Positions 1-8,550 of a DNA stretch of 36,920 nt are shown here, in pieces. Both the position numbers and the translations under genes were made by a program. Every line of letters starts with the position of its first letter. Positions within the stretch are counted from its first letter, which is position 1. The notes under the pieces were generated by a model, which saw only the letters and a program-made list of their open reading frames with translations, was not told the origin of the DNA and searched no databases. The stretch comes from Candidatus Poribacteria bacterium (GTDB lineage: Bacteria > Poribacteria > WGA-4E > GCA-2687025): NCBI GenBank assembly GCA_016866785.1, contig VGLH01000025.1, positions 1 to 36,920 of the forward strand, written 5' to 3'.

Positions 1-2184
1 TCCGCCGGGAACCCCTAGGAATGATGGCGGCAGCGATCCGCGCCATGCACCGAGGCTCGCGGACAGGTTCGTGGAAGCGCCCAGACGCCTCGCAGCTCCT
101 GCGACGACAGACCACTCGCGCTCCGATGCTCTGTCCCTTCCCGGGCCCGTCGCGTGGAACGCCGTGTGACTTCCCGCCCCAACCGAGAACGCGATACCGG
201 ATCGGTTCCACAGGCTGCCAAGACCGACATCCGGCGCGCCCACGGACACCGGTGTCACCATCGCGTAGCCACGGACGCCTCCCGTCCAGCCCGACAGGTC
301 GGCGCGAAGGGACGCTCTGGGTCTGCCGTCGTCATCGGTCGCCAGGAGAAGCCCGAACCGATCCAGCTCAGGAACCGATGGTACCCGCGCCGACTCGACT
401 TGAGGCTCCATCGGACTGTGGCGCTCCGGCATGTGCTCGGCGAACGACTCGCGTTCCACAGGCTCGCGGAGCAGCTCTCCGGCATCAAGCGTGAAGATCG
501 ATACGCCTACGTCCGCTTGCGCGGAGAAAGACAGCCGCCGGCCGTCCGGCGAGAACGACGGTTCCTGCGCAGGTACGAGCAGCTTCGTCGCCTGGCTGAT
601 CCCCGAACCGTCGGACGACGCCGTATAGACGTCTCGCGTGCCGTCGAGGTCAGCCGTGAACACGAACGACCCGCCGTCCGGGGCCCACGCGGGAGACCCG
701 ACGCCGGCTCCCTCGACGAGCGTCTCCGAGCGTCGCGTCGCTAGGTCGAGCCGCACGATCCGCGACACGCCGTCCTGCTCCGAGGAGTAGAGCACTTGGG
801 CGCGAGACGCTGGGTCCAGGGCAGGTTCCGAATCGAACGCCGAATCGTCCGTCAGCCGAACCCACTGTCCGCGAGTCAGGTCGATCTCATAGAGGTCGGA
901 CTGACCGAGCCGAACTCCCGCAACGACAACCACCTCATCGCTTCGGAAGACCGGAGACCAGATGTCGTCCAACGGGGAGCGGAGATGGTGGGTACGCCGC
1001 TTCGTGACGGCGTTGGTGACGTCCAAGAACGTCCCGCTCGCCTCGTGCACCACGTACGCGAGGCGGTCACCGTCGGGAGACCACGCCAGCGCCCTGCCAC
1101 GCGTGTCGATGCCGGACTGACGGTTCGCGGAATGCGACGTGACGGATCGAACGCGCTTCCCGTCGCGTGCGGAGATCAGCCACACTTCGTCGGTGCGGCC
1201 CGTCCTTGCCACGCAAGCGATGACCTCGCCGGTGGGCGACCAGGCTGGGTCAGACACGACCTCGGCGCCTTCCGGGCGAAGCTCCACAGCGACGCTGTTG
1301 AGCGTCTGCCTCGACCGGATCAGAGGCCAGTACCGCTTCTTCAGCGAACGGTGCCATCGCTGGGTGAGGCGTTCCCCATCGAGCCCGATTCGCTCGATCA
1401 GAGCCTCGTCGATGCCTCGTCGCTGACTCAGCAGTCGGACGATGTCACCCAGCGCGGGCTCGCCGAACGTACCCGCCACGTACGACACGGCGGAGTAGGA
1501 GTGCATCGCCGCGAGCGGCAGGTCCGTCTTGGAGAAGTCCGTCAGCTCATCGAGGGGCAGCAACCGGTTCCCCAGGCTCGCGCCCCGTAGGATGAGTTCG
1601 CCGCCTGCCGACGGTTCTCCTGCGAAGTAGAGCGCGAGACCGTACGTCAGCCAATCCGGGGCGTGTGAGCGCAGCCGCCCACGGAGCCAGCTCGACCTGG
1701 CGTTCAGCATCCTGGCGACGGCTTCGTGGACTGCCGCGTGGGTGACGTCGCGTCGCAGTTCCGCGTAGGAGCCGTCGAACACGATGATGCGCCGCCGCCG
1801 AACGTGCCGCGTCCAGAGCGCGCCTTCGGGGTTCTCCGACGCGATGGGTATCTGGGATTCCGCCAGGAACCGGCTCGACGGGAGAACCATCCAGGTCGGA
1901 CGTCCTGCCCACGTCATCCCCAGCCGACGTTCGATGTCGGCGATGGACGCTTCGGCGGCTGCGGCGGCAGCCTCAGCGACGATTCGCGCGTGCCCCGGGT
2001 ACAGAACGACGACCTTGTCGGTACGGATCGCTTGCCAGGAGCTCCGCGCCGTCGGGCGATCTTGGGCTGGCGCGGTCTCAGGAGACGCGACGACCTGCTC
2101 CTGCGATGCCCCGGTCACGGGCGGCAGCATCAGAACTGCGCCCAGCAGGGCCGCAAGCCAGCCTCTTTGACGGACTGGGCTCAT
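1..2184 (-). CDS. Exported TolB/PD40 beta-propeller protein with peptidase-MA-like domain (3' end outside window)
   Basis: A single open frame of 728 codons runs from an ATG at 2184 to the window edge with no stop, so the C-terminus is missing. It opens with a signal peptide (MSPVRQRGWLAALLGAVLML, then a small-residue stretch). A domain resembling Peptidase_MA follows, with 'HEAVARML' and further on 'PDWLTYGLALYF'. The usual HExxH zinc motif is degenerate because the second His is replaced by Ala. Next come several WD40-like PD40 repeats ('PAWSPTGEVIA', 'LAWSPDGDRLAY', 'PAWAPDGGSFVF', 'PSFSPDGRRLSF'), which form a TolB/DPP-IV-type propeller. The last visible ~70 residues alternate polar and apolar residues and could begin an outer-membrane beta-barrel. 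The start overlaps the stop of the upstream lipoprotein gene by ATGA, so the two are probably translationally coupled. I infer an envelope-associated, probably catalytically inactive scaffold. The propeller call is firm; the role is not known. Confidence 0.8.
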   Translation of the reverse strand, partial: MSPVRQRGWLAALLGAVLMLPPVTGASQEQVVASPETAPAQDRPTARSSWQAIRTDKVVVLYPGHARIVAEAAAAAAEASIADIERRLGMTWAGRPTWMVLPSSRFLAESQIPIASENPEGALWTRHVRRRRIIVFDGSYAELRRDVTHAAVHEAVARMLNARSSWLRGRLRSHAPDWLTYGLALYFAGEPSAGGELILRGASLGNRLLPLDELTDFSKTDLPLAAMHSYSAVSYVAGTFGEPALGDIVRLLSQRRGIDEALIERIGLDGERLTQRWHRSLKKRYWPLIRSRQTLNSVAVELRPEGAEVVSDPAWSPTGEVIACVARTGRTDEVWLISARDGKRVRSVTSHSANRQSGIDTRGRALAWSPDGDRLAYVVHEASGTFLDVTNAVTKRRTHHLRSPLDDIWSPVFRSDEVVVVAGVRLGQSDLYEIDLTRGQWVRLTDDSAFDSEPALDPASRAQVLYSSEQDGVSRIVRLDLATRRSETLVEGAGVGSPAWAPDGGSFVFTADLDGTRDVYTASSDGSGISQATKLLVPAQEPSFSPDGRRLSFSAQADVGVSIFTLDAGELLREPVERESFAEHMPERHSPMEPQVESARVPSVPELDRFGLLLATDDDGRPRASLRADLSGWTGGVRGYAMVTPVSVGAPDVGLGSLWNRSGIAFSVGAGSHTAFHATGPGRDRASEREWSVVAGAARRLGASTNLSASLGAWRGSLPPSFLGVPGG

Positions 2185-2894
2185 CGCGCCAGGTACCTTT
2201 CCTCGGTTTCGTAGTGCGGCGCCACCCGACGGAGGAAGTCCCGAACCGGGGCGCGGATCAAGCGCCCCACAACGCTGGACTGCCCGGCGACCTCACGCAC
2301 GACGTAGCCGACAACCGATTCCTGCTGCTGCAACTGCCGCCGGCGTGTGAACGGCAGAACCACTTCGCCGGACTCCGCGTTCCACACCGCCAGCTCGACG
2401 CTGACGTAGTGGGTGCGAACGATCTGCGTCTCGATGTCCGTGACGTACCGCTGCTGTTGGTAGGAGTACCGCTCCACATACTGACGGCGCGGCGACGCGA
2501 CGCTGTAGTATCGCACGATGCCGGCGACGATTGCGTCGCTCTCGAGCATGCCGCCCCACGACCGGATGTATTCAGGGTCGCGCAGCGTCTCCGCCGTCAG
2601 TTCCTCGCGAGACAGCGCGGCACTCGTGGTCGATGCCGGCACAATCGGCAGATTCGTGGTTCGCGTCAGGCTGCGCCGGACCATCGTGGTCAGCTCGTCG
2701 AGCTCGTCTGCTTGCAGCCGGTTGTCCTGGTCTACGAAGGGCAAGACGGCGATCCGGCGATACCGGGACAGATCGACCTCAGACCCGACGCGCACGCGCA
2801 TCGGCACGACGACGGACGATCCGCATCCCAGTGCCCACGCGGCACAGAGCAAGATTGCCAGCCGTCGACTTCGTGCCTGCAAGCGCCGGTTCAT
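2181..2894 (-). CDS. Putative lipoprotein (LpoB/CsgG-like fold suspected)
   Basis: A 237-residue protein whose N-terminus has Arg-rich positive charge, a hydrophobic stretch and a lipobox (AWALGC), so it is predicted to be lipidated at about Cys24 and anchored in the envelope. After the anchor it reads 'RYRRIAVLPFVD', an opening typical of lipoproteins that share the CsgG/LpoB/GNA1162 alpha-beta fold. Later segments, such as 'SVELAVWNAESGEVV', fit the strand that reports modification state in that fold. There is no catalytic motif. Its ATG overlaps the stop of the TPR lipoprotein gene by four bases, and its own stop overlaps the start of the propeller gene, so the three proteins are probably made together and may form one envelope complex. 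The lipoprotein call is strong; the fold assignment is by eye only. Confidence 0.8.
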   Translation of the reverse strand: MNRRLQARSRRLAILLCAAWALGCGSSVVVPMRVRVGSEVDLSRYRRIAVLPFVDQDNRLQADELDELTTMVRRSLTRTTNLPIVPASTTSAALSREELTAETLRDPEYIRSWGGMLESDAIVAGIVRYYSVASPRRQYVERYSYQQQRYVTDIETQIVRTHYVSVELAVWNAESGEVVLPFTRRRQLQQQESVVGYVVREVAGQSSVVGRLIRAPVRDFLRRVAPHYETEERYLAR

Positions 2895-3304
2895 GGAAGG
2901 GGTTCCGCCTCGTCCGTATCGTCTCCCGGGTCATCCGACGCGTCGCTGTCCGGCGGCGGAGGCAGCTCAGCCGCGCGGGTCCGATGCGCCTCGCCGCGAC
3001 GAAGGTTCCGTTGATAGTCGGCATTCCCAGGATCTAGGGCGACGGCTCGGCGGTACTCCGCGAGTGCATCGTCGAAACGCGCTTGGGATTCGTACGCCAC
3101 GCCCAGATTGTTGGCGATGCGCGGATCGTTCGGCGAAATCGAGCGCGCTTGCTCCCACCGCAACGCGGCTTCGAGCCACAGTCCGTGACGCGCGGCATCG
3201 ATGGCGTAACCGTTGTACGCGTCGGTCATCTCCGGTGCGACGCCGCAGCCGGTCACTAGAGCCGAGACGGCGCACAGGGCGGCTCCAGTAAGGCGGAGAC
3301 TCAT
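2891..3304 (-). CDS. Small TPR-repeat lipoprotein
   Basis: A 137-residue protein. The chosen start at 3304 (MSLRLTGAALCAVSALVTGC) gives a textbook lipoprotein signal with a Cys at residue 20. The frame stays open further upstream, but those residues look non-coding and would bury the signal. Two tetratricopeptide repeats follow at about residues 30-100. Recognisable helices include 'WLEAALRWEQARSISPNDP' and 'RFDDALAEYRRAVALDPGN'. The acidic, Pro-rich tail (PPPPDSDASDD...) is probably disordered. It is the first gene of the three-gene minus-strand operon and shares an ATGA overlap with the next lipoprotein. TPR modules usually mediate protein contacts, so it may assemble the other two envelope proteins; this is an inference from the operon. 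Confidence 0.82.
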   Translation of the reverse strand: MSLRLTGAALCAVSALVTGCGVAPEMTDAYNGYAIDAARHGLWLEAALRWEQARSISPNDPRIANNLGVAYESQARFDDALAEYRRAVALDPGNADYQRNLRRGEAHRTRAAELPPPPDSDASDDPGDDTDEAEPLP

Positions 3305-3363
3305 CGAGTGTCGGGTTCGGCTGGAGCCCAAGTCGCGCCTGCCTTCCGTTCCGAGGACGATGC

Positions 3364-3393
3364 ATTCTAGCCAAGCGCAGGGCGGGGGCGCAA
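3364..3393 (-). promoter_or_regulatory. Candidate sigma-70 promoter for the envelope operon
   Basis: Reading the minus strand there is TTGCGC (3393-3388), an 18-base spacer and TAGAAT (3369-3364). The predicted transcription start lies about 50 bases before the ATG at 3304. It sits in the divergent intergenic region shared with the sugar-transport operon. The assignment is by consensus similarity only. Confidence 0.4.
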
Positions 3394-3422
3394 CCAGGCG
3401 AGGAACCGCCGCTCGCGTCGCG

Positions 3423-3451
3423 TTGACCACTGCCGCTGCGCGTGCTAGATT
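3423..3451 (+). promoter_or_regulatory. Candidate sigma-70 promoter for the sugar-transport operon
   Basis: TTGACC (3423-3428), a 17-base spacer and TAGATT (3446-3451). The -10 box is preceded by TGC, giving an extended -10 (GTGCTAGATT). The expected transcription start is about 37 bases before the ATG at 3495. Spacing is ideal, and the same GTGC-TAGA(A/T)T core recurs at 19538-19543 on the other strand. Confidence 0.5.
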
Positions 3452-3494
3452 CCGACCACCCCGCGACGTCCCGTCCGAAAGGTCTGCACACCGA

Positions 3495-5969
3495 ATGCCC
3501 CGACGGAACCTGCCGACGCGACTCGTTCTCGCCGCCCTGATCTCGATTGCCGTGGGATATGGTTCGCGGGCCCTCGCGCAAGGCGATGGCGCGCAGCCAC
3601 CGGTCGAGCTCGTTGTGTGGGGGCTCGGCGAAGGCGAATCCCAGATCGGTCGGATCGCAGCGATGGACGAGTTCGAGCGCCGCTGGAACGCAGACACGCG
3701 CCGCGTCGCTCAGTTCGGTCCGGTCCGGCTGGTGCAGTCCGTCCAGGGCGGACGGATGAACCCGCAGAAGCTGATGACGGCGATCGCCGGCGGCGCGCCA
3801 CCCGATGTCATCAACCAAGACCGCTTCTCCATCGGAGGGTGGGCGGCGCGCGACGCCTTCCTGTCTCTGGACGACTTCCTCAACGCCCAATCGCCCGACG
3901 ATCCCCTGGCGATCCGCGAGCAAGACTACTTCGCCGCCTGCTGGCAGGAGGCGGTCTACAACGGGCGGGTCTACGCGATCCCCAATAGCACCGACGACCG
4001 GCTGCTCTTCTACAACAAAGGCCTGCTGAAGGCGGCGGGCTACGTCGACGAACACGGCGAGACTCGACCCCCGAAGAATTGGGACGAGCTCAAGGAATAC
4101 GCAGTCAGACTGACGTCGCGCGACGAACTGGGCAACATGGAACGCGTGGGCTTCATCCCGAACTACGGCAATAGCTGGCTCTACCTCTATGGCTGGCAGA
4201 ACGGCGGCGAGTTCATGAGCCCGGATGGTAGCCGCGCCACGCTGGACGACCCGCGCATCGCCGACGCGCTGGACTGGATCACCGACGTCTACGATGCGCT
4301 CGGAGGCAGACCTGCCGTCGAGAGCGTCGTCTCGACATTCCAGCCCGGGGCTCTCGATCCGTTCCTTACGGGTCGGCTCGCGATGAAGATCAACACCAAC
4401 GGCGAGTTGGGCAACATCGCGCGCTATATGCCCGACTTGAACTTCGGCGTCGCCCCTGCCCCGATGCCGCCCGGGCGAGAGGATTCGCCGATCACATGGT
4501 CCGGCGGGTTCTCGTGGGCGATACCGAGGGGCGCTGCCCATCCCGAGGTCGCGTGGGAGTTCATCCGGTGGATGGTCAGCGAAGAAGCGACGCTCCTGAT
4601 GAACCGGGTCCGCGACCGCTACAATCGCGCTCGCGGACGGCTCTACGTGCCGGACATGTCGGCGAACCGGCGAATCAACGATGTCGTGTACGCCCAGTTC
4701 GTCGAGCGCAGCCCGTACCTGCCCCCGGCGTTCAAGCAATACTCGCGGCTCGCAGCGGACATGATGCCCGCCAGTCGGTTCCGCCCCGTCACGCCAGTCG
4801 GTCAACTCTTGTGGGACGAGCACGCGCGCGCCTTCGAACGCGCGACGAGGCACGAGTACTCGTCCCAGGAAGCTCTGCAGCTCGGAACGCGCGAAGTCCA
4901 GCGGGAGCTGGATCGTCTGCATCGCGACACGGGCGGCGTGCCGATGCGATGGGGTCTGCCTGTCGCGGCAATTCTGGCGGCGCTGATCGTTGCCGGCGCG
5001 TTCCTCGTCGCGCGTGCGTACCGGCGGCGCGCTGGCGCGTGGCATCGACGCGGCGTGCTCGAAGGGCTGGCGGGTCTCGCGTTCGTCTCTCCGTGGCTCG
5101 TTGGGTTCGCCGTCTTCACGGCAGGACCCGTTGTCGCGTCGATCCTCATCAGCTTCACGGAGTACGATGTGCTCCACCGAGCCGAGTTCGTGGCGTGGCG
5201 GAACTACTGGGAGCTGCTCGCCGCCGACCCGGTGTTCTGGAAGGCGTTGGGCAACACGGCGTTCATGGTCCTCGGAGTTCCCATCGGTATGGCGGTCGGA
5301 CTGGGGATCGCCCTCCTGCTGAACGCGGATGTGCGCGGCATGGCTGCCTACCGGACGGTGTTCTACCTTCCCGCCATCGTCCCGGTCGTCGCGAGCTCGG
5401 TGCTCTGGATCTGGGTCCTCAACCCAGACGGTGGACTGCTGAACTCAGGGCTCCGCTTCCTGCGGGTCGAGGGCATTCTGACCTGGCTCGCGCGCGCTGC
5501 GGGAGCCGGCGGGCTCTACTGGCTGCAGGAGCAGGTTCTGGCGAAGCCCGCCATCATCCTGATGGGGCTGTGGAGCGCCGGGTCGAGTATGATCATCTGG
5601 CTCGCAGGGCTCAAGGGCATTCCTTCGCACCTCTATGAAGCCGCTGCCATTGATGGCGCGAACCGCTGGGAACGGTTCGTCCACGTGACGCTGCCCATGC
5701 TGAGCCCGTACATCTTCTTCAATCTCATCATGGGCATCATCGGAACCTTCCAGATATTCACGCAGGCTTATGTGATGACGCAGGGCGGACCGGCGGACGC
5801 GACGCTCTTCTACGTCTACTACCTCTTCAACAGCGCGTTCCAGTACTTCCGCATGGGCTACGCGTCGGCGATGGCTTGGATCCTCTTCGCGATTGTCCTC
5901 GCGCTAACGCTGATCCAGCTTCGGCTCGCGCCACGATGGGTTCATTACGAGGCGGACGACACGCCATGA
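3495..5969 (+). CDS. Fused sugar ABC transporter: solute-binding protein plus MalF-type permease
   Basis: An 824-residue protein that joins two normally separate parts of a CUT1-type sugar importer. Residues 1-29 are a signal peptide ending in ALAQ. Residues ~35-460 are a family-1 extracellular solute-binding domain ('VELVVWGLGEGES', 'QEAVYNGRVYAIPNSTDDR', 'WSGGFSWAIPRGA'). A membrane helix at ~486-508 then leads into a permease from ~525, opening 'GLAFVSPWLVGFAVF'. The EAA loop that contacts the ATPase is present near residue 715 (EAAAIDGANRWERFVHVTLP). The start at 3495 is chosen because it opens directly with the signal sequence; the frame extends upstream but through the promoter. The stop overlaps the next permease by ATGA. 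Free binding proteins are usual for this family, so tethering one binding domain per complex is unusual. The sugar specificity cannot be read from sequence. Confidence 0.88.
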   Translation: MPRRNLPTRLVLAALISIAVGYGSRALAQGDGAQPPVELVVWGLGEGESQIGRIAAMDEFERRWNADTRRVAQFGPVRLVQSVQGGRMNPQKLMTAIAGGAPPDVINQDRFSIGGWAARDAFLSLDDFLNAQSPDDPLAIREQDYFAACWQEAVYNGRVYAIPNSTDDRLLFYNKGLLKAAGYVDEHGETRPPKNWDELKEYAVRLTSRDELGNMERVGFIPNYGNSWLYLYGWQNGGEFMSPDGSRATLDDPRIADALDWITDVYDALGGRPAVESVVSTFQPGALDPFLTGRLAMKINTNGELGNIARYMPDLNFGVAPAPMPPGREDSPITWSGGFSWAIPRGAAHPEVAWEFIRWMVSEEATLLMNRVRDRYNRARGRLYVPDMSANRRINDVVYAQFVERSPYLPPAFKQYSRLAADMMPASRFRPVTPVGQLLWDEHARAFERATRHEYSSQEALQLGTREVQRELDRLHRDTGGVPMRWGLPVAAILAALIVAGAFLVARAYRRRAGAWHRRGVLEGLAGLAFVSPWLVGFAVFTAGPVVASILISFTEYDVLHRAEFVAWRNYWELLAADPVFWKALGNTAFMVLGVPIGMAVGLGIALLLNADVRGMAAYRTVFYLPAIVPVVASSVLWIWVLNPDGGLLNSGLRFLRVEGILTWLARAAGAGGLYWLQEQVLAKPAIILMGLWSAGSSMIIWLAGLKGIPSHLYEAAAIDGANRWERFVHVTLPMLSPYIFFNLIMGIIGTFQIFTQAYVMTQGGPADATLFYVYYLFNSAFQYFRMGYASAMAWILFAIVLALTLIQLRLAPRWVHYEADDTP

Positions 5970-7678
5970 CCTCAGACGCCGCTCCGCCGACCCGACGGAG
6001 GACCCGGAGCGCGACCGCGCAACGCGTGGTGCTGCACGTCGCCCTTTGGGTGGGGGCGGCGGTCTTTGCGCTCCCGTTCGTGTGGCTCGTCGCGACGAGC
6101 GTGAAGTGGGACCGCGAGGTGTTCGCCGAGAGCCAGAGCTGGCTCGCCCGACTCGTTCCGCGCCTGCCATATCGCGTGGATCGCACGCCGTACATCGCGG
6201 TCGCTGAGACGCCCGATTTCGTCCGACCCGGCTCGCTGAGCCGGCGCGACTGGGACGCGCTGAGGGACCGCCTCGAACCGGTGCTGTGGGACGCGGTTCA
6301 GCCTGCCATCGCCAAACAAGAGGTCCCGGATCCGCTCCGCAACGATATCCGTCGCACGATGACTCGCGACCTGTGGCGTCGAGTCATCGGCGAGGTGCCC
6401 GAGGAGCTCTGGCGCCAGCCCACATCGAGGATCGTGACGGAGGTCGCCGCGCGCGTGACGCCGGAGAAGGTCGCCGCGGCGTGGAGCTCGGTCTACCGGT
6501 CGGTCAGGATCGGCGCGCCAACCATTCAGGCGCTCGACCAAAGCGACTACGCGCTCGAACGGATGGATTGGCACGTGGCGCGCGGGGAGCTACGGGCAGT
6601 GGCTCCGGGAATCGACGTCAACGCTGGCACGGAGCTCTGGACGAACTACCAGAGGACTCTCCAGCGTTCCGTCGTGGGCTTGTTTTACGCCGACGCCAAG
6701 CTGCCCATCGATCCTGCCAAGGTCCGCGCCATTACGATCCCAGTGCATGGGGATGAGTCGTACCACCACTTCACCGCCTCGGTCGAAGTGAGCGGCGCGA
6801 CCTACCAGAGCAGCGAGCCCATCGTCCTACGCAACTACACGTGGCAGGAGGTCACGCTCCAGGTTCGCGGCAACCCGCTCCCGCACGAACGCGAGAACAT
6901 CCAACTGTCGCCAGCCACCAGCTCCGCCGGCGCGAGCTTGTCCGGCAATCTGCGCGTCACGCTGACGCTACACCGAACTCCATATTGGCAAGCGATCTGG
7001 CGGAAGTTCGCCCGAAACTACGAGGACGCCTCGACCTTCGTTCGCTTCTGGCTCTTTGTCAGGAACACGGTCCAGATCACGGCGTTGAGCATCGTCGCGC
7101 AGCTTCTTTCGTGCTCTCTGGCCGCCTTCGGGTTCGCCCGTCTGCGATGGCCCCTGCGCGAGCCGACGTTCCTCGTCCTGTTGAGCACGATGATGCTGCC
7201 GCCCCAAGTCACGATGATCCCTGTCTTTCTCATCATGCGGCGGCTCGGGCTCTATGACACGCTCCACCCGCTCTGGATCGGGTCGCTGTTCGGGAGCGCG
7301 TTCTTCATCTTCCTGCTGCGGCAGTTCCTGCTCGGAGTGCCGCGCGACTTGGAGGACGCTGCGAAGATCGACGGATGCAGCTACTTCGGCATCTACTGGC
7401 GCATCATGCTCCCTCTCGTCAAACCGGCGCTCGCGGCAATCGCCATCTTCCAGTTCATGGGCGCTTGGAACGACTTCCTGGGCCCTCTCATCTACGTCAG
7501 CAGTGAGCGCAACACGACGCTCTCGCTCGGGCTTCAGATGTTCCAGTCGCTGCACACGAACGAGTACGGAATGCTAATGGCGGCGGCGACCGTGATGGCG
7601 ATCCCGGTCATCGTCGTGTTCTTCGTCGCTCAGCGCTATTTCATCCAGGGAGTAACTCTGACGGGCATGAAGGGATGA
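5966..7678 (+). CDS. MalG-type sugar ABC permease with a large extracytoplasmic insertion
   Basis: A 570-residue inner-membrane permease, about twice the usual ~280 residues for MalG-type proteins. The first membrane helix (~residues 24-46, 'LHVALWVGAAVFALPFVWL') is normal. It is followed by roughly 300 hydrophilic residues (~50-350) before the second helix at ~360 ('VRNTVQITALSIVAQLL'). The rest is a standard CUT1 permease core with the EAA loop near 460 ('LEDAAKIDGCSYFGIYWRI') and the family's C-terminus. Given the helix order, the insertion should face the periplasm, next to the tethered binding domain of the partner. The insert has a helix-rich first half and a strand-rich second half ('VRAITIPVHGDESYHHFTAS'). 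The start at 5966 is set by the ATGA overlap with the fused gene, and the stop overlaps the lactonase gene. No ATPase lies beside it, so a shared MsiK-like ATPase is likely. Confidence 0.87.
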   Translation: MTSDAAPPTRRRTRSATAQRVVLHVALWVGAAVFALPFVWLVATSVKWDREVFAESQSWLARLVPRLPYRVDRTPYIAVAETPDFVRPGSLSRRDWDALRDRLEPVLWDAVQPAIAKQEVPDPLRNDIRRTMTRDLWRRVIGEVPEELWRQPTSRIVTEVAARVTPEKVAAAWSSVYRSVRIGAPTIQALDQSDYALERMDWHVARGELRAVAPGIDVNAGTELWTNYQRTLQRSVVGLFYADAKLPIDPAKVRAITIPVHGDESYHHFTASVEVSGATYQSSEPIVLRNYTWQEVTLQVRGNPLPHERENIQLSPATSSAGASLSGNLRVTLTLHRTPYWQAIWRKFARNYEDASTFVRFWLFVRNTVQITALSIVAQLLSCSLAAFGFARLRWPLREPTFLVLLSTMMLPPQVTMIPVFLIMRRLGLYDTLHPLWIGSLFGSAFFIFLLRQFLLGVPRDLEDAAKIDGCSYFGIYWRIMLPLVKPALAAIAIFQFMGAWNDFLGPLIYVSSERNTTLSLGLQMFQSLHTNEYGMLMAAATVMAIPVIVVFFVAQRYFIQGVTLTGMKG

Positions 7679-8514
7679 CCGCCTTGATCGTCGATACGCA
7701 CACGCACTTCTACGACCCGACCCGTCCGCAAGGCGTTCCGTGGCCGCCCAAGGACGACGCCGTGCTCTACCGAACGGTTCTGCCGGAACATCTGCGGGCG
7801 CTCGCCGAACCGCTCGGGATCGCAGGAACCGTTGTCGTCGAAGCGAGCCCTTGGCGCGACGACAACGATTGGATCCTCAGCCTGGCTGCGGTGGAATCCT
7901 ATATCGTCGGCTTCATCGGGAACCTCGACATCACGGGAACGGAAGTCCTGGATGACCTGGCGCGGTTGGGAGCGAATCCGATGTTCCGAGGGCTCCGCAT
8001 CGGGTCTGCCGCTTTGCATCGCGCGATGGACGATGGCTCATTCCGCGTCTTCGCCGCGTTGGCAGACCAGGACCTAACGCTGGACCTCCTCGCCGGAGCC
8101 GACGATCTGCCCGCCGTCCGGCGACTGGCTGCGGCGTTCCCGCGTCTGAGAATGGTCCTCGATCACATCGCGCATGTGCGCGTCGACGGTCAGGCTCCGA
8201 ACCCTGGGTGGAGAGACGGCATCGAGCGTCTTTCGGACACGCCGAACGTGTTCTGCAAGGTGTCGGGCATGGTCGAGGCGACTGGCTTGAGCCCTGCGCC
8301 GTCCGATCCGGGCTTCTATGCGCCGACGCTCGATGTGCTTCGGGGTTCCTTCGGTGATGGGCGGCTCGTATTCGGAAGCAACTGGCCCGTCTGCGAACGG
8401 TTCGCGAGCTACGCGACCGTGCTCCGCATTCCAGAGCAATACTTCTCGACCTGCGGCGCGACCGAACAGGTCTTTTCGCTCACCCACGTTGCGGCGTATG
8501 GGCGGCGAGCTTGA
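7675..8514 (+). CDS. Amidohydrolase-2 family protein, sugar-lactonase-like
   Basis: A 279-residue TIM-barrel metal hydrolase of the amidohydrolase_2 group (COG3618-like), which includes L-fuconolactonase, L-rhamnonolactonase and 2-pyrone-4,6-dicarboxylate lactonase. The strand-1 motif is 'VDTHTHFYDP' (His9, His11). 'LDHIAHV' around residues 162-168 supplies the next His. Near the C-terminus, 'VFGSNWPVCERF' occupies the place of the GSDWP motif, with Asn where many members have Asp; GSN variants also exist in this family. The start overlaps the permease stop by ATGA. Placement straight after two sugar permeases suggests hydrolysis of an aldonolactone derived from the imported sugar. The substrate is inferred, not shown. 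Confidence 0.78.
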   Translation: MTALIVDTHTHFYDPTRPQGVPWPPKDDAVLYRTVLPEHLRALAEPLGIAGTVVVEASPWRDDNDWILSLAAVESYIVGFIGNLDITGTEVLDDLARLGANPMFRGLRIGSAALHRAMDDGSFRVFAALADQDLTLDLLAGADDLPAVRRLAAAFPRLRMVLDHIAHVRVDGQAPNPGWRDGIERLSDTPNVFCKVSGMVEATGLSPAPSDPGFYAPTLDVLRGSFGDGRLVFGSNWPVCERFASYATVLRIPEQYFSTCGATEQVFSLTHVAAYGRRA

Positions 8515-8550
8515 CAGTCGCCGGCGGCAAACCCGGTAGAGCCCAGGGCG

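Noticed and set aside
154-2214. Several plus-strand open frames in the first 2.2 kb
   Set aside because: The minus strand holds one uninterrupted 728-codon frame with a signal peptide and propeller repeats, which explains the region.
2967-5177. A 736-codon open frame on the minus strand opposite the binding-protein/permease gene
   Set aside because: It is rich in Arg, Asp and Pro and resembles no family. The opposite strand has a clear fused transporter. Long antisense frames are expected at this GC content.
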